From: Flavobacteriaceae bacterium
GTDB lineage: Bacteria > Bacteroidota > Bacteroidia > Flavobacteriales > Flavobacteriaceae
NCBI GenBank assembly: GCA_013373635.1
Contig: JABXHN010000022.1
Location: forward strand, 124,001-188,000
Reading direction: 5' to 3'
DNA: 64,000 bases
The notes beneath the pieces are model-generated. The model saw only the letters and a list, made by a program, of their open reading frames with translations, had not been told where the DNA came from and did not search any database. A program made the translations under genes and the position numbers. The stretch's first letter is position 1. Each line of letters starts with the position of its first letter. Shown here piece after piece: positions 1-8,868 of the stretch.

Positions 1-196
1 AGTTGATGATAGGGATAAAAAGTAGAATGACCCACCAAGTAGGTCTTCCGATGATTTTCATCAAGATATAGGCGTTGTAAATGGGAACTAGAGCTTCCCA
101 TGATTTTCTTCCTGCTTTTTGATAGAGTTTATAAGTTCCACCGAAGTGAATTAGTTGAATAATTCCAATAAACAATAGCCACTGTAGTCCATTCAT
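1..196 (-). CDS. lepB: Signal peptidase I, N-terminal part (truncated by window edge)
   Basis: Reverse translation from cat 194-196 gives MNGLQWLLFIGIIQLIHFGGTYKLYQKAGRKSWEALVPIYNAYILMKIIGRPTWW..., like flavobacterial LepB N-termini; adjacent to dapB as is common in this group. Confidence 0.75.
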   Translation of the reverse strand, partial: MNGLQWLLFIGIIQLIHFGGTYKLYQKAGRKSWEALVPIYNAYILMKIIGRPTWWVILLFIPIIN

Positions 197-201
197 AACT
201 T

Positions 202-900
202 CTAATTTTGATCAATAACGTCTTCCATTGAGAAGACCCCCGTTTTACCTATAATCCATTCAGCTGCAATTACGGCACCAAGAGCAAATCCCTCCCTGTT
301 GTGTGCAGTATGAGTGATATCGATGGAATCCACCTCTGTTTTATAACTGACAGTATGAGTTCCAGGAACCTCTCCTTCTCTTATGGAATGAATAGAAAGT
401 AAGTCTTTTTCAGTGGCATCGAGTTTCCACTTATCGTAATTTCCAGCTTCAATTACTCCTTCTGCTAATGTAATAGCAGTTCCACTAGGAGCATCTAATT
501 TTTTAGTGTGGTGAATTTCAGTAAGTTCAGTAGTGTACTCCTTATAGGGAGCCATTAGCTTTGCAAGAATACGATTGAGTTTGAAGAATAAATTAACTCC
601 GAGAGAATAATTAGAAGCATACATAAAGGCTCCGTTTTTATCCTTACAGTAGGTAACCGCTTCATCGTAACGATCCAGCCATCCTGTTGTTCCACTGATC
701 ACAGGAATACCTGCGTCCATACATTTGACAATATTATCAAAGGCCGCTGAAGGCATACTAAAGTCGATGGCGACATCAACTGAGGTCAAGTCTACTTCCT
801 GATCGGTATCTACAATAATGGGTATTTCATGTCCTCGATTTAAAGCGATTCCTTCAATCATTTTTCCCATTCTTCCATATCCTAATAAGGCAATCTTCAT
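202..900 (-). CDS. dapB: 4-hydroxy-tetrahydrodipicolinate reductase
   Basis: MKIALLGYGRMGKMIE N-terminal NAD-binding motif; HHTKKLDAPSGTA catalytic motif. Confidence 0.95.
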   Translation of the reverse strand: MKIALLGYGRMGKMIEGIALNRGHEIPIIVDTDQEVDLTSVDVAIDFSMPSAAFDNIVKCMDAGIPVISGTTGWLDRYDEAVTYCKDKNGAFMYASNYSLGVNLFFKLNRILAKLMAPYKEYTTELTEIHHTKKLDAPSGTAITLAEGVIEAGNYDKWKLDATEKDLLSIHSIREGEVPGTHTVSYKTEVDSIDITHTAHNREGFALGAVIAAEWIIGKTGVFSMEDVIDQN

Positions 901-903
901 GTT

Positions 904-1539
904 CTAATAAGTTAAGTTAACAGTCAATCCCAATACGGGAGTATTTGTGACTGGATTGATGATCAGATCAGGATGGTAATCCAAACTGAGATCTTCATTG
1001 ACATTAAATTGTTTTAAGTGAGCATCCACATTGGCATCAATAATATTTAAGGCATACATCCCTATGGTGAGAACCAGTGAAAAATCTCTAGCTTCCTGAG
1101 CGCGTTCTTGTGCAGTTTGTAAGGAACTGTCAGAAACATCAGGTTGTCCAATCACAATTCCTGAGTCGTTTAAATCGTAATAGGGATCTGTAGTAAATCC
1201 CATACGTCTCGACTTAAAGGCATCTCTAAATTTGTGATAAACTTTATTGTTATTTACATAGGCATAAGCAGTACTTCCAATAGCGGCATAAACAAGAGGA
1301 ATTTTCCAATAGCGCTTGTTGTAGGCCTGACCTAATCCAGGTAATACTGCTGAATAAAAAGCTGCTTTAGCAGGTGCTAAAGGATTCATCTTTTGATAGT
1401 CACCACTCTCAAACCCTTCTAATTTTTCTTCTTTTTTCTTTTTTTCATTACTCATCATATACACCGATTCTGAATCCTGAGCAAGGCTTAAATTGCCAAG
1501 AATGAGAAAGAAGATAAGTAGAAGAAGCTGGTTATTCAC
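904..1539 (-). CDS. DUF5683 domain membrane/secreted protein
   Basis: Signal peptide, SAVLPGLGQAYNKRYWKIPLVY motif; between dapB and parB. Confidence 0.8.
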   Translation of the reverse strand: MNNQLLLLIFFLILGNLSLAQDSESVYMMSNEKKKKEEKLEGFESGDYQKMNPLAPAKAAFYSAVLPGLGQAYNKRYWKIPLVYAAIGSTAYAYVNNNKVYHKFRDAFKSRRMGFTTDPYYDLNDSGIVIGQPDVSDSSLQTAQERAQEARDFSLVLTIGMYALNIIDANVDAHLKQFNVNEDLSLDYHPDLIINPVTNTPVLGLTVNLTY

Positions 1540-2422
1540 CTAAAATTGATTTTTTGATTTGGTTGAGTTCCTCCTCTGAAGTAAATCCTATTTCAATCTT
1601 ACCCTTACCAGAGGCATAAGTAATTTTAACTTTTGAATTTAACTGAGATTCAAAGGCTTTGCTCAAGTCTTTAATTTCTTGAGGAGTATCTGCCTTGGCT
1701 GGTTTTGCATTAGGACCTGCTTTGATTTTTTGAACCTCGCGTTCGGTTTCTCTTACCGATAGTTTTTTTGAAACAATGGTATTGTAGAGGTCTATTTGTT
1801 GCTGAGGATCTTCAAAATTAATAATGGCTTTACCGTGTCCCATAGAGATGAATCCATCGCGAATTCCCATTTGAACTAAGGGATCTAAATTGAGTAATCT
1901 CAAATAATTGGAGATCGTAGATCTTTTCTTTCCAACTCGTTTACTCATTTCTTCTTGAGTGAGATTGACCTCCTCGATCAATCGTTGATAAGATTGAGCA
2001 ATTTCAATAGGATCGAGATCTTGTCTTTGAATATTTTCAACAAGAGCCATTTCTAGAGATTCCTGATCGTTTGCAATTCTTACATAGGCAGGAATACTGC
2101 TTAGACCTGCGAATTTAGAAGCTCTAAAACGACGTTCTCCTGAGACGAGCTCGTAGGAATTAAACTTTAATTTGCGAACCGTAATGGGTTGAATAATTCC
2201 CAATTCTTTAATAGAGGAGGCTAATTCCTCGATAGCAGTTTGATCGAAATTGGTTCTAGGTTGATGTGGATTGACACTGATACAGTTTAAATCCAATTCA
2301 ATGACATTACCTACTAACTGATCTGCATTCTTATCTGATACTGTATTGATATCGTTTTTTGGATCGTTTAATAAGGCTGATAATCCTCTTCCTAAAGCCT
2401 GTTTCTTTGTTGCTTTTGCCAT
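1532..2422 (-). CDS. parB: Chromosome partitioning protein ParB
   Basis: ALGRGLSALL, NPHQPR, ELVSGERRFRA motifs. Confidence 0.95.
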   Translation of the reverse strand: MAKATKKQALGRGLSALLNDPKNDINTVSDKNADQLVGNVIELDLNCISVNPHQPRTNFDQTAIEELASSIKELGIIQPITVRKLKFNSYELVSGERRFRASKFAGLSSIPAYVRIANDQESLEMALVENIQRQDLDPIEIAQSYQRLIEEVNLTQEEMSKRVGKKRSTISNYLRLLNLDPLVQMGIRDGFISMGHGKAIINFEDPQQQIDLYNTIVSKKLSVRETEREVQKIKAGPNAKPAKADTPQEIKDLSKAFESQLNSKVKITYASGKGKIEIGFTSEEELNQIKKSILGE

Positions 2423-2423
2423 T

Positions 2424-3188
2424 TTAACTATTATTTGAAAGTAGTTCTTGAGCTAATTTTAGATAATTATTTGCTCCAGTACTACTAGCGTCGTATTTGA
2501 TGATGGTTTCTCCATAACTCGGAGCTTCACTCAATCGAACATTTCGTTGAATGATGGTTTTAAAAACCATTTCACTAAAGTGCGTATTGACTTCATCGAC
2601 TACTTGATTGGAGAGTCGAAGTCTACTGTCAAACATGGTGAGTAATAATCCTTCAATGTCTAAGTTAGGATTGTGAAGTTTTTGAACACTCTTAATGGTG
2701 TTCAATAGCTTTCCTAGTCCCTCAAGTGCAAAGTATTCACATTGAATCGGAATGATAACTGAATGCGCTGCCGTCAAGGCATTCAAGGTCAGTAAACCTA
2801 AAGATGGTGCACAGTCGATGAGAATATAGTCATAACTGTCAACAATCGGCTTTAAAGCTTCTTTGAGCATGTATTCTCTGTACTGCTTGTCGACCAATTC
2901 AATTTCAATTGCTACTAAATCAATATGGGCAGGAATGATATCGACATTTGGAGAATTCGTAGAAACAATAGCTTCCTGCGCTGAAATCGTATGTTCTAAA
3001 AGCTGATAGGTTCCCAATTCAACCTCTTGCACATCGATGCCTAATCCTGAGGTTGCATTAGCTTGAGGATCCGCATCAATGAGGAGTACTTTCTTTTCTA
3101 GAACCCCTAAAGAAGCAGCTAAATTGACAGTTGTAGTTGTTTTGCCAACTCCACCCTTTTGATTTGCGATAGCAATAATTTTGCCCAT
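2424..3188 (-). CDS. parA: Chromosome partitioning ATPase ParA/Soj
   Basis: MGKIIAIANQKGGVGKTTTTVNLAASL deviant Walker A; start set at the internal Met (ORF extends to 3218). Confidence 0.95.
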   Translation of the reverse strand: MGKIIAIANQKGGVGKTTTTVNLAASLGVLEKKVLLIDADPQANATSGLGIDVQEVELGTYQLLEHTISAQEAIVSTNSPNVDIIPAHIDLVAIEIELVDKQYREYMLKEALKPIVDSYDYILIDCAPSLGLLTLNALTAAHSVIIPIQCEYFALEGLGKLLNTIKSVQKLHNPNLDIEGLLLTMFDSRLRLSNQVVDEVNTHFSEMVFKTIIQRNVRLSEAPSYGETIIKYDASSTGANNYLKLAQELLSNNS

Positions 3189-3314
3189 AGAACTAATGAT
3201 TTGCGGATAAAAATACAATTAAATACGCTGCTATAAAAAGGTTATTTGTTAACAGCAGTATAAAATTTACTAAAGAAATTAAAATTGTTTGATTTCCCTT
3301 GTTGATAGAGAAGC

Positions 3315-5357
3315 TTATAGCTGTTTTAAAATAAGAGAAGCTGCTTTTAAAATATTGGTACCTGGACCAAATATGAGATCCACTCCTTTGTTGTGAAGTT
3401 CAGTGTATTCGCTTTTCGGGATAATGCCTCCTAGTATGACTAGGGCTTGTGACTTATGTTTTTGTAAAGAGCTTTTAAGTTCTGGAATCAAGCTACTATG
3501 TGCTGCTGTTAAACTGGTCATGGATACAGCATCTACTTCTAATTCGACTGCCTTTTTTGCAACTTCTTCGGGAAGTTGAAAAAGAGGAGTCATATGAATT
3601 TCAAGTCCCAAATCTTCTAATGCGGATGCTACGGCCCCATAACCTCTATCGTGACCATCTTGTCCCATTTTTGACATTAAAAGGCGAGGTGCGCGACCTT
3701 TTTTCGATATATAGTCTTTTAATTGTTCTTTCACCTCTAAATAGTCTTTACTGTCTTTTACTCCTGCGAGGTACACTCCTTTTATCGGATGCGCTACAGC
3801 GGAGTATCGACCGTAAACTCGTTCTAAGGCATAGCTCATTTCACCTAAGGTAGCACCTTTTTGCGCTGCGATAACACTGAGTTCTAAAAGATTGTCAGTG
3901 TTGTTTTTGGCTCCTAAATACAATTGTTCTAGGGCCTCTTCAACTAGTTTGTTTGACCTTGATCTTTTGCGCTCTTGAATACGTTCCACTTGTTGTTTTC
4001 GCACTTTTGTACTATCGACCTTTAGTATTTTTATACTCTCATCAGCATCTGTAGTAAAAGAGTTCAGTCCAATAATCAGGGTTTTACCACTGTCAATTTC
4101 AGCTTGTTTTTCAATTGCTGCTTTCGCGATTCGCTCTTTAGGAGCTCCAGATGCTATAAATTGAGTCATTCCACCTGCATTGATAATAGATTCAATTAGT
4201 CTTGAAGCTTTTTCAATGAGATCATCAGTGAGCTGTTCCACCACATAAGAACCTCCAAATGGATCAACAGTTTTAGTGATTTTGGTTTCTAGTTGTAAGT
4301 GTAATTGAGTGTCTCTGGCAATCTTAGCCGTTTGAGGGGTCGGTAAGGTCATTGCCTCGTCAAGGGCATTGGTGTGAAGCGATTGAGTTCCTCCAAAAGC
4401 AGCAGCAGCAGCCTCTAGTGAGGTTCTACAAATATTGTTTAAAGGATTTTGAGCGGTAAGACTCCAACCACTTGTTTGACAATGGGTTCGAAGCATCAGC
4501 GATTTTGGATTCTCAGGATTGAATTCACTCATCAGTTGAGCCCATAGAACACGAGCGGCTCTCAATTTGGAAATTTCAGTAAAGTGATCCATTCCAATTC
4601 CAAAAAAGAAGGAGAGACGAGGAGCAAAATCATCGATTTTCATTCCTGTGTCTAAAGCTGTTTTTACATATTCTAATCCATCGGCTAGGGTATAGGCTAA
4701 TTCTATTTCAGCAGGGGCTCCAGCCTCTAACATATGGTAACCAGAAATACTGATTGGATTGAATTTGGGCATGTGTTCACTACAATAGGAAATGATATCA
4801 GAAACGATTTTCATCGATGCCTTCTCAGGGTAGATATAGGTGTTTCTCACCATAAATTCCTTGAGAATATCATTTTGTAAGGTGCCTCTGAGTTCATTTA
4901 AGGGTACTCCTTGATTGAGTGCACAGCAGATATAGAATGCCATTATTGGTAGAACAGCACCATTCATGGTCATGGATACGGAGATATCTTTCAGTGAAAT
5001 TCCATCGAATAGCATTTCCATATCCTCAATACTGTCAATTGCAACCCCCGATTTACCTACATCGGCATAGATGTTTTTAAAATCACTGTCGTATCCTCTG
5101 TGAGTAGGAAGATCAAAGGCTACAGAAAGCCCTGTTTGTCCACCTCTTAAATTGTTTTTGTAAAATTCATTGGATTCTTCAGCAGTTGAAAAACCAGCGT
5201 ATTGTCGAATCGTCCAAGGTTTTTTGAGGTACATACTCGCATAAGGACCTCTGAGATAGGGAGGACTTCCCGCTCCATATCCTTGGTGATCAAACTTTTT
5301 TTTAGAGGAACTCTTAGGGTATACCGGTTCTATATGTTGTAGTGACCTTCTACTCAT
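3315..5357 (-). CDS. scpA: Methylmalonyl-CoA mutase large subunit
   Basis: RQYAGFSTAEESNEFY, B12-binding SKMGQDGHDRG motif. Confidence 0.95.
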   Translation of the reverse strand: MSRRSLQHIEPVYPKSSSKKKFDHQGYGAGSPPYLRGPYASMYLKKPWTIRQYAGFSTAEESNEFYKNNLRGGQTGLSVAFDLPTHRGYDSDFKNIYADVGKSGVAIDSIEDMEMLFDGISLKDISVSMTMNGAVLPIMAFYICCALNQGVPLNELRGTLQNDILKEFMVRNTYIYPEKASMKIVSDIISYCSEHMPKFNPISISGYHMLEAGAPAEIELAYTLADGLEYVKTALDTGMKIDDFAPRLSFFFGIGMDHFTEISKLRAARVLWAQLMSEFNPENPKSLMLRTHCQTSGWSLTAQNPLNNICRTSLEAAAAAFGGTQSLHTNALDEAMTLPTPQTAKIARDTQLHLQLETKITKTVDPFGGSYVVEQLTDDLIEKASRLIESIINAGGMTQFIASGAPKERIAKAAIEKQAEIDSGKTLIIGLNSFTTDADESIKILKVDSTKVRKQQVERIQERKRSRSNKLVEEALEQLYLGAKNNTDNLLELSVIAAQKGATLGEMSYALERVYGRYSAVAHPIKGVYLAGVKDSKDYLEVKEQLKDYISKKGRAPRLLMSKMGQDGHDRGYGAVASALEDLGLEIHMTPLFQLPEEVAKKAVELEVDAVSMTSLTAAHSSLIPELKSSLQKHKSQALVILGGIIPKSEYTELHNKGVDLIFGPGTNILKAASLILKQL

Positions 5358-6720
5358 GATTCCATCTTTTTTCTTCCCAATAGGAAGCGATTCTTCTTTT
5401 TACAATTGGAATAATTGCTGTTTTTCTAGATTTCTTTACTAGAAAGGGTTTTCGTTCTGCTACTTTTTTTAGGCGCTCCCTTTTGTCTTTAAATGCAGTT
5501 GCTCCAATGAGCACCTCTTTATTTGCTTTGTAAAGTTCGAGTTCTTTTAGATGTTGTTTCTCAATTTCTTTTTGAATACTGCCGTTTTTGAGTTGAAATA
5601 ATAAACCTTGATTCTTTTCAATGAGCTTAAATATTCCAAGTGCCTTTTGAGAAAATTGTTCGGTTAGATAGTTGATGTAATACGAACCGTTGGCAGCATC
5701 TTGATGCTCGTTTAAACCTGCTTCATTCTTGAGCAATAAGAGTTGATTTCTGATGAGTCGGTTACTGCTTTTGTTGGAATTGTAGATCAAACTGTCATGA
5801 GCAATTCCTGAAACAGTATCGGCAGTTGAAAGCACAGAGGAAAGCAGTGAATTTGAAGAACGCACCAGATTTTGAACTGAATTATAAGCTGTGTAATAAC
5901 GCGAACTCGTTTTAGAAGATAGATCGTATGAAATTTCCACATCGAAAGCCTCTAGCAGACTAGGAATCAATAAACGCAAGGCCCTAACTTTTGCAATTTC
6001 AAAGAAAAAATGAGTTCCCACACCTAGTTTGATAGTAACTCTTTTAAGGAGGTGAAGTTTGTTTTCAGCTTCAAAATAATGTAAGTATTCAGCAAGATGA
6101 GCAAGGACCATTGCTATTTGATATACATTGTTCGCTCCAGCCTCAGCGATGCTGTAATTATCGAGTTCCAAACTCGGCTGAAAACCTTGTTGTATTAATT
6201 CTAAAAATGTGGTCAGAAGTTTTAAATCACTTTTTTGATTCAAATACCAATTACCAGTTACATAGAATTTTGACAGCGGATCAATGCTAAAAACAACTTG
6301 TTTTAATTGAGAAGAAACAATTCGATCGATCAGTTCTTCGCTGAGTTGTTGAAGGCATAAATGAACCTTTATAGTGTTCAAATCAATACCCTCGACCAGT
6401 AGATTGAAGTTGCAATTAGGAGTAAAGACCTTAAAGTGAATGGATTCTGCTCCTAGATCAATCGCTTCAAGAGCTAGTTTGTTGGCTTCTACATCCTGAT
6501 AAACAGCAATAGATTCCTCAATAGACCAATCTCTTTTAGCAAAATCGATAGATTGATTAAGGTCTTCTTCAGTGTAAAAGGGTTTGATGTCGATTCCTTC
6601 TAGGCTGTGAAAAATCATTTGCTGGGCGTAATCCTCACCCTCTAGTTGAAATTGAATCATTTGTTTCCAGGCCGAAGGATTCAGCTTAGAAAAACGATTA
6701 TCAATTTCAAGTTTACTCAT
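5350..6720 (-). CDS. mutA: Methylmalonyl-CoA mutase small subunit
   Basis: Homology-like sequence and overlap with the large subunit gene. Confidence 0.85.
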   Translation of the reverse strand: MSKLEIDNRFSKLNPSAWKQMIQFQLEGEDYAQQMIFHSLEGIDIKPFYTEEDLNQSIDFAKRDWSIEESIAVYQDVEANKLALEAIDLGAESIHFKVFTPNCNFNLLVEGIDLNTIKVHLCLQQLSEELIDRIVSSQLKQVVFSIDPLSKFYVTGNWYLNQKSDLKLLTTFLELIQQGFQPSLELDNYSIAEAGANNVYQIAMVLAHLAEYLHYFEAENKLHLLKRVTIKLGVGTHFFFEIAKVRALRLLIPSLLEAFDVEISYDLSSKTSSRYYTAYNSVQNLVRSSNSLLSSVLSTADTVSGIAHDSLIYNSNKSSNRLIRNQLLLLKNEAGLNEHQDAANGSYYINYLTEQFSQKALGIFKLIEKNQGLLFQLKNGSIQKEIEKQHLKELELYKANKEVLIGATAFKDKRERLKKVAERKPFLVKKSRKTAIIPIVKRRIASYWEEKRWNHE

Positions 6721-7051
6721 CTAATTTGTTTTTGATACTGTCTTTAAATTCAATGAGGTAGACTTCCTCATTTTTTTTCTGATAATAAAAATGCTCTCTG
6801 GCAAATTTTTCAATGGCCTTATCCGAAGATAACATCCTTACTGTTGCAGAATCTTTTGCTAATTCCTTTTTAAGATAATCTCGTTGCTCTTCAAGTTCAT
6901 TGATTTGCTTGTTGAGCTCTCTTTGTATTAAAAGAGAATTGGTGTCGAAAAACAACATCCAAATAGCAAAAATGGTCAAGATCAAGACGTATGAATTGCT
7001 CAATACTGCAAACCATTTCTTAGCTCTTAAAGACTTTATCTTTTTAAACAT
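6713..7051 (-). CDS. Septum formation initiator family protein (FtsB/DivIC-like)
   Basis: Single TM plus coiled coil, AREHFYYQKKNEEVYLIEF. Confidence 0.85.
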   Translation of the reverse strand: MFKKIKSLRAKKWFAVLSNSYVLILTIFAIWMLFFDTNSLLIQRELNKQINELEEQRDYLKKELAKDSATVRMLSSDKAIEKFAREHFYYQKKNEEVYLIEFKDSIKNKLDE

Positions 7052-7658
7052 TGAGCAGTTTGTTGTTTATTATCGTTTTTACAATATCGATTGCTACTGT
7101 ATTATATCTGTTGTTGGGAATAATGATGTCCACAAATTCCTTAGTAGGCTCTATAAATTCATCGTGCATCGGCTTGAGATTTTTTTGATACCAACTCAGA
7201 ACTTCCTCTGCATCCCTTCCTCGTTCTCTAGTATCTCTTTTGAGTCTTCGAATTAGACGCTCGTCAGAATCAGCATGTACAAATATTTTAATATCGTAAA
7301 GCGATCTAAGTTTAGGATCCGTCATAATGAGAATTCCCTCTACAATTAAAACCTTTGTTGGAACGATCTTGGTGTATGCTCCTGTTCTGTTGTGTTCTAC
7401 AAAAGAGTAGTGGGGTTGTTCAATCGATTTTCCTTCTTTGAGCATGTTTAAGTGCTCTTCAAGTAACTTGAAATCTATAGAGGAAGGATGGTCAAAATTA
7501 ACCTTTCTTCGCTCCTCCATATTTAGATGCGATAAATCGTTATAATAGGAGTCTTGTGAGATAACTCCTACATCTAAAGTGGATAATTCGTCAGTGATTT
7601 GATTGACGACAGTGGTTTTTCCACTTCCAGTTCCTCCTGCAATTCCAATAATTAACAT
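7044..7658 (-). CDS. udk: Uridine kinase
   Basis: GIAGGTGSGKTTVV P-loop, ISQDSYYNDLSH. Confidence 0.95.
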   Translation of the reverse strand: MLIIGIAGGTGSGKTTVVNQITDELSTLDVGVISQDSYYNDLSHLNMEERRKVNFDHPSSIDFKLLEEHLNMLKEGKSIEQPHYSFVEHNRTGAYTKIVPTKVLIVEGILIMTDPKLRSLYDIKIFVHADSDERLIRRLKRDTRERGRDAEEVLSWYQKNLKPMHDEFIEPTKEFVDIIIPNNRYNTVAIDIVKTIINNKLLNV

Positions 7659-7729
7659 GGGCGCTCTTTTACTTCAAAGATATAAAATTAGGCAGCATTA
7701 TCTAGGCTAATTTTTTTTACCTTCAACCT

Positions 7730-8806
7730 ATGAAATCATATCGCGTTATCGGATTGATGTCTGGAACCTCACTCGATGGTTTGGATATCGCTTACTGTAC
7801 CTTTACAAAATCAGAAAACAGTTGGAAATACAGTATCGATCATGCCCAGTGTATTGAGTACGATCAAAAATTTAAACAGCAACTCAAAGAATCAATTGAA
7901 TTGCCAGAGCAAGAGTTGAAAAAGCTCAATCTGGAATTTGGGAGATGGATTGGAAAGCAACTCAAAATCTTTGTTGAATCTAACAAGCTAGAGGTCGATT
8001 TAATCGCCTCTCATGGACATACGGTACATCATAGGCCAGATCAAGGGATTACGGTTCAGATAGGTGATGGTGCTCAAATTGCTACACAAACTGGAATTAA
8101 AACCATCTGTGATTTTAGAACACTCGACGTGAGTTTAGGAGGTCAAGGCGCACCATTGGTTCCCATAGGTGATCAATTGTTATTTTCAGAATATGAATTC
8201 TGTTTAAATCTAGGTGGTATTAGCAATATTTCATTTGAAGATCAACATGGCGTTAGAAAGGCTTTTGATGTGAGTATCGCCAATATGTTACTCAATTATT
8301 TGAGTCAAAAAATAGGAATGGAATACGACAGTCAAGGTCATCTTGCTCGAAGTGGAAGTTTGGATATTAGTCTTTTAAATCAATTGAACGAGTTGGATTT
8401 TTACAGTCAAGACGGACCTAAATCAATCGGATATGAATGGTTTACACAAGAGGTGAAACCTCTTTTTGATTCATCCCCATTAGCAATTGAGGATCTTTTG
8501 CATACAGCTTGTATTCACATCGCCTATCAGCTGGTGAAAACCATCAAAGAATACCATACAGCCGAGAGTTCAAAACTCTTAGTCACTGGAGGAGGAGCTT
8601 ATAATGACTACTTGATTGAATTGATGCGAAAAGGATTAGGTCCCAGTGTGGAAGTAGTGCTTCCTGACAGAGAGCTCATATCTTATAAAGAAGCTCTGAT
8701 TTTTGGTTTTATGGGCTTGTTAAAAGAATTAAACCAAAACAATTGTCTTAGTTCAGTTACCGGAGCCTTAAGAGATTGCTGTGCGGGAAAAGTGTATTTG
8801 CCCTAA
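7730..8806 (+). CDS. anmK: Anhydro-N-acetylmuramic acid kinase
   Basis: GLMSGTSLDGLDIAYC, ASHGHTVHHRP, NLGGISNIS. Confidence 0.95.
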   Translation: MKSYRVIGLMSGTSLDGLDIAYCTFTKSENSWKYSIDHAQCIEYDQKFKQQLKESIELPEQELKKLNLEFGRWIGKQLKIFVESNKLEVDLIASHGHTVHHRPDQGITVQIGDGAQIATQTGIKTICDFRTLDVSLGGQGAPLVPIGDQLLFSEYEFCLNLGGISNISFEDQHGVRKAFDVSIANMLLNYLSQKIGMEYDSQGHLARSGSLDISLLNQLNELDFYSQDGPKSIGYEWFTQEVKPLFDSSPLAIEDLLHTACIHIAYQLVKTIKEYHTAESSKLLVTGGGAYNDYLIELMRKGLGPSVEVVLPDRELISYKEALIFGFMGLLKELNQNNCLSSVTGALRDCCAGKVYLP

Positions 8807-8844
8807 ATAAAAAACGGCAGGCTGAAGAGGGTATCAGCCTACCG
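8805..8844 (-). terminator. Rho-independent terminator of the nagB-like gene
   Basis: cggcaggctg...cagcctaccg inverted repeat with A-run on + (T-run on -). Confidence 0.7.
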
Positions 8845-8868
8845 CTACCAAACTTAAACTTACAACAT

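Noticed and set aside
5317-5326. GGGTATACC element resembling the nitrogen palindrome half-site
   Set aside because: Located inside the methylmalonyl-CoA mutase coding sequence without the 16-bp CCC/GGG spacing.
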